Source: Omphalotus guepiniiformis (lineage: Eukaryota; Basidiomycota; Agaricomycetes; Agaricales; Omphalotaceae). Taken from it: DNA of 64,000 nucleotides. Below are positions 22,071 to 32,967 of this stretch, piece after piece. Numbering within the stretch: position 1 is the stretch's first letter; every line of letters starts with the position of its first letter. Under the pieces are notes generated by a model. That model saw only the letters and a list, made by a program, of their open reading frames with translations, was not told the origin of the DNA and made no database searches. The position numbers and the translations under genes were made by a program. The stretch covers positions 124,001 to 188,000 of the forward strand of contig JAQOOI010000013.1 in assembly GCA_028554645.1 (NCBI GenBank). Reading direction: 5' to 3'.

Positions 22071-22859
22071 ATTTCCTGTATCATAACGATATCTAAGCTG
22101 AAACTGTATCTTTAATGCTCTCAATAACCCTTTGCATTGTCCTTCCCCAAAAGTCTGTCGACAGACGACTTCTCATGTGTCTCCTGCAACTCACCTTTAT
22201 GCCCACGGAAGTTCTACAGACTCGGAGGCCGACGTTAGTCCTCTGAACCTGCCATGCTGCCTTTCCTTTCGAAACGAGTGGTTTTGGTATCTTCATACTT
22301 TCACGCTATATGACATTATGAAGGACAAGACAATCGTTATGATGATTTCTCTATAGCTGGCGCGATACGGCAAACCTTACTACTGGGGGTAAGGGCTACG
22401 GCGTCCGACTCGGTGAACTATTGTAACAATGACGTGAACGTCCCGGTAGAACTGGTACTGCATGAAAACAGAATGAATGTGTCGAGGGCATGCGAGGGTA
22501 GGTGGTGTGGATGAGGATGAGAATGTATTGGGTACGCAGGCCAGTGTGTATGAAGATGGTGGGTATGATGCAGTTGCGAGTATATATAACCCGGCGTCAT
22601 CGTCTTATACGCCGACGCAGACAATCCACTCGAAGTCGATGTACTAGAAAGACCAAGATAGTGGTGTCTCTCGTTTCTACCTCCATGCTCAATCGACGAA
22701 ACGGGTAACGATGTTGAAAGACACGCCAGAGCCGAGAAGGAATCAATGTTCTCCAACACCATCGCCGCCCGCCACCTTCTCGGCTCTTTGGCTGTGTGCC
22801 TGAATCCTGCAGGTCCGAGTCATCCTCCTGCTGTCGCTTGGGCCTGACCGAGTTTTCAG
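22071..22859. repeat. Copy-e 3' flank and second copy of a duplicated segment
   Basis: 22100-22330 is the downstream DNA common to the array units (AAGTCTGTCGACAGACGACTT). 22390-22660 is a copy of 20330-20580. On the minus strand it can be read as HHYLGLSSTSTSSGLSASAY, and a related but broken frame exists in the other copy, so this may be one exon of a decayed duplicated gene. Confidence 0.45.
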
Positions 22860-23640
22860 AATAGCTAGAAAGTCGACGACGGTGTTGAGTGTCCAAACAC
22901 AAAGTGTGCGACAGCAGAGGTGCCCACATCGTAAATCGGAGCACAAGTGCTATCACCGTCCTGTCTGAGCGAGTCCTCCACACGGGGAAGAACCACTGGC
23001 AAAGCCTCTGAGTCGCTTCTATAGAGAGGGTGTACCTCGAAGGGCCCAAACTGTTCCGCGAAAATCAGCGTACGTAGCCTGCAGATGAGCAATCCCAGGA
23101 CGAGTCACTGCCTCATAACATCGATACAAAGTAACCGCAAAATCGAAAGCGAAATCCTTCACACCCACCCGCTTTTCAGCATCGTTAGAGAAGAAGGTGA
23201 ATAACTCGTCGTGGATTGGATGCATTGGCATGAAAACAGCTGGTACGATCAAATGTTGATGAGAAGATCGTGCTTTTGAGGCGTTCTCTATGCATCCAGC
23301 GCACGTCCACGTCGAAATCGTATGAAGCACTGAGGGCGAGTTGGTGGTTGGACTGTAGATTGTATAGTACAAAGCCATAACCCGAGCCGAAATATCGACT
23401 CTATCTCATGCAAAAAGATATGCTTTAGCGATTCTATCCCTGTAGTCGACGATGGCGTTCGCGAGGTAATGGAGGTAAATGGTGTAAAATCCCTCCTGAA
23501 CCTCAAGGGCCATGAATCCTGGTGTCCCCTATCTTGCGATCTTCCGGCGCCACATCATCGGGAGGACTAAAAAGTCGAGCAAACTCGAAATCACAAAGTT
23601 GAACAGAGTTGATTAGTGTACGCAAATTCGAACAATATCT
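22860..23640 (-). pseudogene. FunK1-like protein kinase fragment F1
   Basis: Kinase-lobe pieces on the minus strand: DFEFARLFSPPDDVAPED (a DFG-like site), then words equivalent to GTPGFMALEV, then VTLYRCYEAVTRPGIAHLQA. They lie in different frames with stops between, so the copy is broken. FunK1 kinases are a fungal family in which GTP.FMA.EV and a later LHDLES-type motif follow the metal-binding site. The best copy is at 32968-33841. It lies about 320 bp upstream of array copy f, in divergent orientation. Confidence 0.5.
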
Positions 23641-23869
23641 ATCCACTCACCCTTAGCCTCGTTCACCTATTCATACACGCAGCAAGCCTACCGCTTCTCC
23701 GACTGGGTATGTGCTCAGCTATGTATAATGGGCCATTGTCACTTTAAAAGAAACCTAGGGATCTTGAAGCCGAGGTTGACGATGAAAGGTTGAATCCTTC
23801 AGAGGAGTCTAGAGGAGTTCGAGGATAGGAGCATTGCATCCGTGAATCGAGTCTCGACCGGAAAACCAG

Positions 23870-23906
23870 CACGTGATCTCTACGCGTTTGTTACATAATG
23901 ACGCGT
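23870..23906 (+). promoter_or_regulatory. CACGTG and two ACGCGT boxes of copy f
   Basis: CACGTG at 23870-23875 (83 bp before the second, shared start), ACGCGT at 23882-23887 and 23901-23906. The layout is nearly identical to copies h and j. Confidence 0.65.
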
Positions 23907-23957
23907 TCCGTTATGCAAAACAATTCGAGCTTTGTCGTATGCTTATCCTCATCCACC

Positions 23958-24528
23958 ATGTCTTCCGTCGAAAGTGCACAGTACGTGGCTCTGCTACCTG
24001 GAAGATTTGACCTTTTTAATGAAACTCATCTTAGAGCGATCACCTTTCCTGAAACTTCTAAGCCTCGTAGACGGCGGACAAGACGTACTATCTTCGGTGG
24101 ATTTATTCTCACAGACGAAGAAGCTTTCAAATGGGCTAACAAGCTCCTCGCTGAGCAGGGCGAAGAACTACTCAAACTTAGTCGCTGGGACGAAGCAACG
24201 TGCCTTATAACCTTGGACGAGAGAGTGAAAGAGGCTGGTGGCATTCAAGTCAACTTTCACGGTCAGCAAAGGCCCGAAACAGGAGGGGGATACGATCAGT
24301 TTATTGTCATTACACAGATTGGAGTAGGTGTCTTCGAGTATGGTGAGAATGGAGAACCGGCGATGGATCCTCAGCAGAAGTTGGTTCCGGGGCCGTATGA
24401 GGAGAGGGCGAAGGAGCTTTTGAAGCAAGAAGGTATGTCTGGCTCGTCTAGTAACCTTTGTCCACACCGCTGACTCACACTGCGCCACAGGAGTCCAACA
24501 TGCTGAGTTTGACACCATCTTCGCTTGA
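23958..24528 (+). CDS. Array family, copy f
   Basis: Cleanest example. Exon 1 23958-23980 (MSSVESAQ), exon 2 24035-24432, exon 3 24491-24528; total 459 nt, 152 residues. After splicing: ATTFPETSKPRRRRTRRTIF, then GGFILTDEEAFKWANKLLAE, CLITLDERVKEAGGIQVNFH, GGYDQFIVITQIGVGVFEYG, DPQQKLVPGPYEERAKELLK and the tail GVQHAEFDTIFA. An upstream in-frame ATG at 23898 also exists. Retention of intron 2 would give the short end GMSGSSSNLCPHR. Basic N-terminus, acidic C-terminal half, no cysteine pattern, no known domain. Confidence 0.85.
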
Positions 24529-25092
24529 ATCATATATAAATCAGTAAAACTTGGAAGTATCTACTAGTATGCTAGAATTTAACGCTATCCGCCTTTGTCG
24601 CGTTCCAAGAATCGTTCTCTTACCCACATTCTGCACAGAGGGATTATTCAACGCGGCTCCGTTCACTCTCAGGCTCCAGAAAGCCTCGATTTCGTTTCCG
24701 ACAGTTTTTTGACAATGCTGCTTCTACTAACGCTCAGTAACCTCGCATGCACATTCCGTCTTGGCCACAAACCGCTACTCCTCGGCAAATCCGAATAGAT
24801 TCAGACTGCAGGGACGTGGTTCGCGAGTCTAGGTTACGTTACAATTTAGTATCCGTCTGAGGATGGAGAAACTTGGGTCGATGTTGGTCCAAAGAGGCCA
24901 TCATCAACACCGCAGAAACATCTCAAGCTTGATAATTACCCTCTGTCTCCGTAAGCTAAGAGTGAAATCATAGTCAAACTTTGGTCAAACGATATGTGAA
25001 GATTTTTGGAATTCCATAGCATTTCTTTCATTGATACATTACATAAGGACAGTCTATGTATTAATACACCACTATCGCTATCAAGATGGGGA
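24529..25092. other. Intergenic region
   Basis: The 3' flank of copy f. A short plus frame at 24595-24798 has no features I can support. It holds the convergent 3' ends of copy f and the nuclease-like gene. Confidence 0.35.
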
Positions 25093-25975
25093 TTAGGTGA
25101 GGCCTGGAAGAGGGTCATAGTCATCGGGAACCCGGTTAGGCACCGGCACACAATCAGCAACATCGTCTCGATCCCATTCATCGTGGGCGATCTCGCAAAG
25201 AGACATGGTAAGCGGATCGCCATCTGCAAAGATGCTTGTATACGTTCCGTCGTTGCGGACTATCCCATCTTGAATCTGGAACTTTTGAAAAGTGCTGCCC
25301 TTTAGAAGGTAGCCCTTGAGCTCCGGGTCGCAATATCTATGGTTGCAGAGGAATGTCATATATCGGTACAACTGGCTTTCCTCCCTAATCGTGGTTCGCG
25401 TCGCCTCCGCGTCATTAAGAGCAACGTTCTCAACAGCTGCCGGCTGGTGAGCCATTTTATCCTGCAACTTAATTTCGACGACACAACAAACATAATGCTG
25501 TCTAGCATCCTGCTCGTCAGTCGGAATGACTTTGACCACGATGAAGTCGGGGTAAAGTCTTGGCTCGCTACCTAGCATAATAATTAGTATTGGCCAGGCT
25601 CCGCAACGATTCACGAATACCTTTTACATTCCTGCTGGGATGCTCGCCCCCCGCTGAACTGGTTGAGACATTGAGCGGATCAACCCCTGGGAGAAAACGA
25701 ACAGGCCTGCGTAGCAGCGCCTGAGGGATGATGGAGAACTGACGGTCCATGTCGAAAATTGACTGCAAATACGAGTTGTCCGGGCCGTAGAGTTGGTGTT
25801 CATAATGAACATTAGCCGTCAAAGCACGCTTCAGATTCCACGTCACCCACTTGGGAATGCGGTTTGCGATCTCAAGTGGGGTGGGTCTTTGATCACCAAG
25901 TTTCACGAGCGGCTCTGGTTTGAGTTGCTCGAGCTCAAGCGACAGAGGGAAACGGTGCTCTGGAGTCTGCGACAT
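25093..25975 (-). CDS. Hypothetical protein with possible PD-(D/E)XK nuclease core
   Basis: Two exons (25975-25621 and 25571-25093), with a 49-nt intron (GTATTC...TACTAATTATTATGCTAG) containing a branch-point-like TACTAAT. They join in frame to 277 residues starting MSQTPEHRFPLSLELEQLKP. After the splice: SEPRLYPDFIVVKVIPTDEQ and then HYVCCVVEIKLQD. The arrangement of an acidic residue, PDF, about 20 residues, then VVEIK fits the PD-(D/E)XK fold of restriction-like nucleases. The C-terminal half (ESQLYRYMTFLCNHRYCDPE, DPLTMSLCEIAHDEWDRDD) is acidic. A further 5' exon is possible because CTTCACAG precedes the ATG. The gene looks intact. The nuclease assignment is inference; the host family is unknown to me. 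Confidence 0.6.
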
Positions 25976-26464
25976 AATATCTGTGAAGATTAATAAGATT
26001 AGACCCAAAGCAGCACAAATGTACAAGGGCAATACCTACACTTCACCGGAAATGAGTTCTCGAAGATGGGATAATTTGCTGCAGAAAAGCAGGTTTTTAT
26101 AACCCTCGCGGGCGTCTATCGTGACAGATTCATCTTATTATCGTCAGACAATGGAGTGTACTGGCAATTGTTCAGTCTCAGAACCTGCAATACGATTCCT
26201 TTTCTAGAGTGATTTGTGGCAACCTCGGTTCTGAAATCTGATGGATCGTCATCGAGATATGCTTGCATGCATTGTTCTTGCACATTGCACAAGGTTAGGG
26301 GAAACAATGGCCAAATCGCGCGCGCCACTGACGCAAGATAATTGACAGCTTGGGTCTTGAGACCGTATCGATTATCATGGTAGCCAAAAGAAGGTTGCTA
26401 GGGATGCTGCATGAGGGAGACAATAAGATACAGTCACTAATGAGTGTGGCGCGTACTGAACCAT
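25976..26464. other. Upstream region of the nuclease-like gene and copy g
   Basis: A divergent promoter interval between the nuclease-like gene (-) and copy g (+). No repeat or gene supported; open frames are short and featureless. Confidence 0.35.
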
Positions 26465-26470
26465 CACGTG
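26465..26470 (+). promoter_or_regulatory. CACGTG box of copy g
   Basis: CACGTG 61 bp before the start, in ACCATCACGTGACTG. Its flank differs from the other copies and no exact ACGCGT is present (GCGCGT instead). TATAAAGG follows at about 26480. Confidence 0.55.
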
Positions 26471-26530
26471 ACTGCCTATCTATAAAGGTGAGCTGGGGAC
26501 ACTTAAAGTTCACATTCAACTACCCCCACC

Positions 26531-27100
26531 ATGTCTTCTATCGAAACTGCCCAGTACGTGTCTCTTACCTGGAAGATTAGGGCTTCTTACAAACTCAATC
26601 TAGAGCAACTACCTTTTCTGAAACTTCCAAGCCTCCCCCTCGTAGACTGACAAGACGTACTATCTTCGGTGGATTTATTCTCACAGACGAAGAGGCTTTC
26701 AAATGGGCTAACCGGCTCCTCGCCGAGAAGGGCAAACAACAAATCAAACTTAGTCGCTGGGACGAAGGAATTTGCCTAATGACTTTGGAGGAGAGAGTGA
26801 TAGAGGCTGGTGGAATTCAAGTCGATTTTCATGGTCAGCGAAGGCCTGAAAACGGTGGGGCATGCGATCAGTACATTGTCGTTACACAGACGGGAGTAGG
26901 TATCTTTGAGTATGACAAGGATGGAGAACCGGTAATGGATCCTCAGCAGAAGTTGGTTCCGGGGCCGTATGAGGAGAGGGCGAAGGAGCTCTTGAAGCAA
27001 GAAGGTATGTCTGGCTCGTCTAGTAGCTTTTGTCCGCACCGCTGACTTACGCTGCGTTACAGGAGTCCAACATTCTGAGTTTGACTCTATCATCGCTTGA
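26531..27100 (+). CDS. Array family, copy g
   Basis: ATG at 26531 gives MSSIETAQ. Intron 1 (GTACGTGTCTC...ATCTAG) joins to ATTFSETSKPPPRRLTRRTI. Core: FGGFILTDEEAFKWANRLLA, CLMTLEERVIEAGGIQVDFH and CDQYIVVTQTGVGIFEYDKD. The tail GVQHSEFDSIIA ends at 27098-27100, with DSIIA in place of DTIFA, as in copy m. The TLEERVIEAGG variant is shared with k and m. The downstream flank carries a decayed partial copy at about 27340-27430. Confidence 0.8.
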
Positions 27101-27329
27101 GATCGTCTATTTCCTGTATCATAACGATGTTACGCTGAAATTGTATCTCTATTGTTGTCTTTGTCGTGCTCAATTACCCTTTAAATCATCCTTCTCCCAA
27201 AGTCTGTCGACAGACGACTTCCCATGCGTCTCCTGCACCTCTCCTTTATGTCCACGGAAGTTCTACAGACTCGGATTCTTTCGCCTCATGGCTAGGAAGT
27301 TTACTCGTTCCGACCTGACTAGTTCATTG

Positions 27330-27430
27330 TCGTAAAACAGTTCGGCCGAGGATACATTGAGTATGGTGCGGACGGGGTCCCATAATGGACCCAAGCCAGA
27401 AGGTTGGTGCCCGTATGAGAGGAGAATGCG
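27330..27430 (+). pseudogene. Decayed fragment of an array-family gene
   Basis: GAGTATGGTGCGGACGGGGT, then CC.TAATGGACCCAAGCCAGAAGGTTGGTGCCC, keeps the order of the family segment FEYGEDGEPVMDPQQKLVPG but with a stop and indels. Similar relics follow copies h (about 30060-30150) and j (about 34980-35110). Confidence 0.5.
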
Positions 27431-27569
27431 AAGCATTGGAACGTTAGTTTTGTCTAACGATTCGTTCCGGTGTTTGTAAGGTACCCACACAGCACAACAA
27501 TTAATTCAAGCGACTGAGGCATAATCTCCAAATGTCATGCAACCCTGGCTATTTATGTCTAGCTACCTT

Positions 27570-27785
27570 CATACGATGCGACGTTTCTAAATCCTTTGCC
27601 TTCAGGTTTGAGTTCGACATCGACAGACTTTCGCTCTGGCTCGTTCAATGAACATTCCATAACGCAAGGCTTGTATTGTATTTTCCTACATTCTGGGGAA
27701 TACATCTCGTGCACTACTTACTCTTTCTATGATGAATATCGGAGTGAACCAGAAGATACAGCCAGTGGTGTAAGCTTCACAAACA
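27570..27785. repeat. Array downstream module, near-identical to 32735-32955
   Basis: Almost every base from about 27530 matches 32700-32955. It includes the open frame read as DFRSGSFNEHSITQGLYCIF in one and DFRAGSFNEHSITHGLYCIF in the other. Diverged versions occur near 30295, 39300 and 42460 (CCTTTGCCTTCAGATT, GATATCGACAGACCTTCGCT). It may be one exon of an older gene, now repeated as part of the duplicated unit. Confidence 0.55.
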
Positions 27786-28312
27786 ATAGCTAGAAGGCTC
27801 AAGACGGTGATGAGTGTCCAGTAACAAAGTGTGCGGGATCACGGGCAGCAGAGGTGCCCACATCGTCAATCGGAGCATTAGTGGTATCACCATCCTGTCT
27901 GAGCGAGTCCTCCACACGGGGAAGATCCACTGGCAAGGCCTCTGACTCGCTTCTATACAGAGGGTGTACCTCGAAAGACCCAAACTGTTCCGCGAAAACT
28001 TTGAAAGCGGCCTTTGCCCCCTTAAAGCAGTCAGCGTACGTAGCCTGCAGATGAACAATCCCAGGACGAGCCACCGCTTCATAACATCGATAAAAAGTAA
28101 CCACAAATCGAAAACGAAATCCTTCACACACCCACCCGCTTTGCAGCGTCGTTAGATAATAAGAAGGTGAACAACTCGTCGCAGATTGATATCATTGGCG
28201 GGAAAACAGCTGTACGATCAAATGTTGGTGAGAAGATATGCTTTCTCTATGCATCCAGCGCACGTCCACGTCGAAATCGTATGAAGCACTGATGCAAGTT
28301 GGTGCTACCCGG
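27786..28312 (-). pseudogene. FunK1-like kinase fragment F2
   Basis: Near copy of the 3' half of F3. The minus strand reads TFYRCYEAVARPGIVHLQAT, then FKVFAEQFGSFEVHPLYRSE, then ARDPAHFVTGHSSPS. The N-terminal kinase motifs are missing, so it is a fragment. It lies upstream of and divergent to array copy h. Confidence 0.5.
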
Positions 28313-29303
28313 AAGCATGGGTCTGTCAATGGTCCACACTAAAGACGCTTTGCTTAGGAACAGCATAGTAGATAGCGCGCGGCATTGTAGGAATCATACT
28401 TGATTGAACCCCTACCTCATTTCATGAATACAGCACTTTGTCATGAATTTGTATGGAGACTAGATGTGGAACAGTCAGGAACAGCAATGCCGGTCAACTT
28501 CATGCCTTACCTTTGCGCATGGATCGCCAGTCTCGACGAAATCACTCAACTTGACGTTTGGCTTCCAGAGTAGCATCGTCGGCGGCAGCTCGAGGTGAGT
28601 TTTGTCCGAGACTAAAGTCGATGTTGATGGTTTTTGAAGTTAGCGTGGTGATGTGTTGGCCGCCGTCATCATTCAATTAATATAGTGCCCCCGAGTATGG
28701 ATCATCGAATCCGTCCGGCTTGTGGAATAAGTAGCCCTAGTCAGACAGTGATGATCAGTCAGTAACAATGCCTATATGTAGCGTTCATGGGGGACAGATG
28801 AACTAACGAATCCTGAACATTTGAATCTGGAAGTGGTTGATTCGGATTGGCTCGTACAAAAGCACCGTGACCGGGGTACCCGCTACGAAGTTTTCAAGTC
28901 AGACCGTCTGCCTTGAAAGACGTGATACTTTCTGCGTACCTTAACAACTCCCTCAAGTTAAAAAAGCCTGTCAAAATCCCAAACATCTCCAGACGCTTTG
29001 TACGGTCTTGTGCATCGAGGTTGGATATGTAATTCAATATTTATCCCTGATTCCTAGACATTGAAGACAGTTGATTCATGTACGCAAAGTTGAACAAGAT
29101 CTTGGCCTCGTTCACCTATTCATACACGCGGCGAGCCTACCGAGCCTCCTGCTGGGTATGTTCTCGGCTATGTATGGGCTATTGTCATCGTAGAAAAGAA
29201 ACCTGGGATCGTGAAGCCGAGGTTGAAAGGTTAATATTGAATCCTTCAGAGGAGTTCGAGGATAGGAGCATTACATCCATGAGAGTCTCGACTGGAAAAC
29301 CAG
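28313..29303. repeat. Intergenic DNA with second copy of the 12.5-kb repeat
   Basis: 28400-28770 is the diverged counterpart of 12527-12960. 29090-29300 is the upstream block shared by copies f, h and j (GCCTCGTTCACCTATTCATA, GAGGAGTTCGAGGATAGGAG). Confidence 0.5.
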
Positions 29304-29340
29304 CACGTGATCATCACGCGTTGGTTACATAATGACGCGT
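29304..29340 (+). promoter_or_regulatory. CACGTG and two ACGCGT boxes of copy h
   Basis: CACGTG at 29304-29309 (73 bp before the start), ACGCGT at 29316-29321 and 29335-29340. Confidence 0.65.
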
Positions 29341-29381
29341 TCCTTGATTCGAGCTTTGTCGTATGCTTATCCTCATCCACC

Positions 29382-29948
29382 ATGTCTTCCGTCGAAAGTG
29401 CACAGTACGTGGCTCTGTTACCTGGAAAATTTGGAATTTTTATGAAACTCATTTTAGAGCGACCACCTTTCCTGAAACTTCCAAACCTCGTAGACGGACA
29501 AGACGTACTATCTTCGGTGGATTCGTTATCACAGACGAAGAGGCTTATAAATGGGCTAACCGGCTCCGCGCTGAGAAGGGCAAACCAGTAATCAAGCTGA
29601 GTCGAAAGCAGGAACCAACTTGCCTAGTAACTTTGGAGGAGAGAGTGACAGAGGCTGGTGGCATTCAAGTCAACTTTCATGGTCAGCGAAGGCCTGAAAA
29701 CGGAGGCGCATGCGATAAGTTCATTGTCATCACACAGATCGGAGTAGATGTCTTCGAGTATGGTGAGGATGGAAGACCGGTGATGGATCCTAAGAAGAAG
29801 TTGGTTCCGGGTCCGTTTGAGGAGAGGGCGAAGGAGCTTTTCAAGCAAGAAGGTTTGTCTGGCTCGTCTAGTAACTTTTGTCCACACCGATGACTCACGC
29901 TGCGTAACAGGAGTCAAGCATGCTGAGTTTGACACCATATTCGCTTGA
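29382..29948 (+). CDS. Array family, copy h
   Basis: ATG at 29382 gives MSSVESAQ, joined by intron 1 to ATTFPETSKPRRRTRRTIFG. Core: GGFVITDEEAYKWANRLRAE, LSRKQEPTCLVTLEERVTEA and CDKFIVITQIGVDVFEYGED. DPKKKLVPGPFEERAKELFK is shared with j and k. The tail GVKHAEFDTIFA has Lys for Gln. The intron-2 donor is GTTTGT instead of GTATGT and may splice less well. Stop TGA at 29946-29948. Confidence 0.78.
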
Positions 29949-31878
29949 AATCGTCTACTTCCTGTATCATAACGATGTTACGCTGAAATTGTATCTTTGC
30001 TGCTGTCTTGTCGTGCTCAATTACCCTTTAAATTGTGCTTCTCCCAAAATCTGTCGACAGAAGACAAATTCGGCCGCGGATTACATTGAGGATGGTGTGG
30101 ACGCGGTCCTATCCCAAGCCAGAAGTTAGTGCCCGTATGAGGGGAGAATGCGAAAGCTTGGGAGTGTTAGCTTTGTCTAAAGATTTGTTCCGAACTTCAC
30201 TAGGTTTGTATGGTACTCAACACAAGGATTGATACAAGCGACTGAGGCATAACGCATAGTCTTCAAATAGCATGCAACCCTGGCTATGCTTGTCTAGCTA
30301 CCTTCATACGGAACCACATTTCTAAGTCCTTTGCCTTCAGATTTGAGTTCGATATCGATATACCTTCGCTCTAGTTCAATGAACATTCTATATCGCAAAA
30401 CTTGTATCTCTCGTGCACGACTTACTCTTCCTATCTCTTCCCTCGATGAATATCGGAGTGACCCAAAACATACAGCCAGCGCATGAGAACGCAAGGGTAT
30501 AACAAAGAAACTGGTGACTCACCGTCGCGTCACACCATCTTCATCTCTCAGCTTTTATATCCCAAGTGTCCAAGAGCTCATGTCATCTACTGGTGGTATA
30601 AGCTTCACAAACATTCCGGCTTCGTCAAACCCGACAGACGTCCCGAACAGATCACAAGACTTGTTTTGTGCTACCCATCTCCAAGACTCAGTCGAATCGG
30701 ATTCGAAAACCTGATAGATCTGGAAGCGGTGTCAATCACTTTATACCAGACGGAGCGGTGTCTCTGAACCTGAATCGGTACGCTCCTCGAACGCGTGCGT
30801 GCTATGTTGCACGCGAGTCGACTGCCACTCAGCCTGTGGGGAGAACACCGTGTGGTTGAAGAACAGTGAAAGAGCTTGGCGGCAGTGACGAACGTTGGCC
30901 TAGACCTGACGACCTCCCTGGTCCTGAAGGGACTTATGACAATATATTAAGATGGGCGTGTTTTTGTTTATGTCGATGAGCAGAATGCGATGGATACGAA
31001 GCAGACACTTGTGGCTGGGCCGTGCGAGGAATTGGCGAAGGAGCTTTCGAAGAAGAAAGGTGTGTCCGGCTGATCTCTCGACACTATTGTCGGTTGAGAT
31101 TGTGACACAGTGTCGAGTCTTGCACAAGCGGCATACGTTATCGGAAGAGAAATCGATAGAATTGCTTTTGGGCTAGTAATATCATCCAACGTATATGCTC
31201 TTGACCGTTTGTCGATAAAGAATCCCTATTACACGCTCGCCGTCATAATGTAAGATCCTGAGCGACTGTGAATGCATCGTATTGCCGTGAACAACTTAGT
31301 TCTCTGAGAACAGAGTTCGGAATTCCGTGAGCGAGAGCTGATACGGTGAGTAGATATAGAAGATGTTCAGCAGCATGGCACGTACGAAGCGAGAGTTCCT
31401 ATATGTATGATATGCAGCTGTGCTTTTTTCAGTAAGCCTTATCAATATCAAACGGGAGAGAACGTATACCTCCTCACAATCACCGTTGGAGCGCTATCAG
31501 TCTCCTTCAACCCCTTTCAAAAACCAACGTCCTCTCTCGCGCGTTGGATGTTGCAGGTCCTTCACAGATTCTTGACATTCATATCAGACCACTGGTTTCG
31601 ACTGCATACCAGAAACCACTCACCTAAATACATAGCGTCACCTTCGTTGCCCACTGCAATCGGTAAACTAGTCTAGCGTAAAACCATCGTGCTCTGGCTC
31701 CATTTTGCGGATGATTAGCTGGTACTTGCTTTCATTTAATTCGATGCCAGAGGTCGTATGCCAGCTTGAGCGTATTCTGGGTAGGCTGAGATATTCTCGC
31801 CTTTTGCTTTTCAAAATATCATGGGCGGTTTCAATTTGCGAAAGAAATTGGGCGCCTAATGTCGCATAATTCAGCCAG
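29949..31878. pseudogene. Flank of copy h with two decayed array-family relics
   Basis: About 30060-30150 is a relic like 27330-27430. About 30860-31070 is a relic of the divergent n-type: GTGAAAGAGCTTGGCGGCAG, GGGACTTATGACAA, GGGCCGTGCGAGGAATTGGC and GAAGGAGCTTTCGAAGAAG follow the order of copy n but contain frameshifts and stops. 31330-31878 is the upstream block shared by copies i, k, l, m and n. Confidence 0.5.
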
Positions 31879-31937
31879 CACGTGACCGTACTGTGTCCAC
31901 ACGCGTCGTCGCGTCCATCTGATAAGTTCACACTCAT
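31668..31937 (-). other. Divergent open frame upstream of copy i
   Basis: The minus-strand frame YATLGAQFLSQIETAHDILK...SLPRIRSSWHTTSG has counterparts in the same place upstream of copy k (GAQFLSKIETA, with stops) and copy m (MGAEFLSLQNQTDK, about 50 codons to a stop). It starts near the CACGTG box of the plus-strand copy. It could be the 5' end of a small gene read divergently from the same promoter, or simply conserved promoter DNA. Confidence 0.3.
31879..31906 (+). promoter_or_regulatory. CACGTG and ACGCGT boxes of copy i
   Basis: CACGTG at 31879-31884 (64 bp before the start) in CAGCCAGCACGTGACCGTAC; ACGCGT at 31901-31906. Confidence 0.6.
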
Positions 31938-31947
31938 CTACCTCACC

Positions 31948-32520
31948 ATGTCTTCTATCGAAAGTGCACAGTACGTGTCTCTGCTACCTGGAAGATTAAT
32001 TCTTCTTACGAAACTCATTCTAGAGCAACTACCTTTCCTGAAACTTCGAAGCCTCCCCTTTGTAGATGGACAAGACGTCGTGTCTATGGTGGATTTATTC
32101 TCACAGACGAAGAGGCTTTCAAATGGGCTAATCGGCTCCGTGCTGAGCAGGGAAAACCAGTAATCAAACTTGGTGCTTGGGACGAAGCAGTTTGCCTGAT
32201 AACTTTGGACGAGAGAGTAAAAGAGGCTGGTGGCATTAAAGTCAACTTTCATGGTCAGCGAAGGCCTGAAAAAGGAGGGGCATGCGATCAGTTCATTGTC
32301 ATTACACAGCACGAAGTAGGTGTCTTCGAGTTTGGTGAGGATGGAAAACCGGTGATGGATCCTAAGCTGAAGTTGGTTCCGGGGCCGTATGAGGAGAGGG
32401 CGAAGGAGCTCTTGAAGCAAGAAGGTATGTCTGGCTCGTCTAGTGACTTTTGTCCACACCGATGACTCACGCTGCGTAACAGGAGTCCAACATTCTGAGT
32501 TTGACACCATCTTCGCTTGA
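31948..32520 (+). CDS. Array family, copy i
   Basis: ATG at 31948 gives MSSIESAQ, spliced to ATTFPETSKPPLCRWTRRRV. Core: YGGFILTDEEAFKWANRLRA, CLITLDERVKEAGGIKVNFH and CDQFIVITQHEVGVFEFGED. DPKLKLVPGPYEERAKELLK is followed by GVQHSEFDTIFA, stop 32518-32520. The VYGGF and GGIKVNFHG variants are shared with j (GGIKVNFHG also with a). An arginine of the basic patch is replaced by Cys-Arg-Trp. Confidence 0.8.
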
Positions 32521-32967
32521 AATCGTCTACTTCCTGTATCATATCGATGTTACGCTGAAATTGTATCTTTATTGCTGTCTTTGTCGTGCTCAATTACCCT
32601 TTAAATTGTGCTTCTCCCAAAGTCTGTCGACAGACGACTTCCCATGCGTCTCCTGCACCTCACTTCCATGTAATTCAAGCGACTGAGGCATAATCTCCAA
32701 ATTTCATGTAACCCTGGCTATTTATGTCTAGCTACCTTCATACGATGCGACGTTTCTAAATCCTTTGCCTTCAGGTTTGAGTTCGACATCGACAGACTTT
32801 CGCGCTGGCTCGTTCAATGAACATTCCATAACGCACGGCTTGTATTGTATTTTCCTACATTCTGGGGAATACATCTCGTGCACTACTTACTCTTTCTATG
32901 ATGAATATCGGAGTGAACCAGAAGATACAGCCAGTGGTGTAAGCTTCACAAACAATAGCTAGAAGGC

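Noticed and set aside
23898..24473. Copy f as an intron-free 191-codon gene
   Set aside because: The unspliced frame misses the conserved GVQHAEFDTIFA tail, and both introns have good splice sites shared by all copies.
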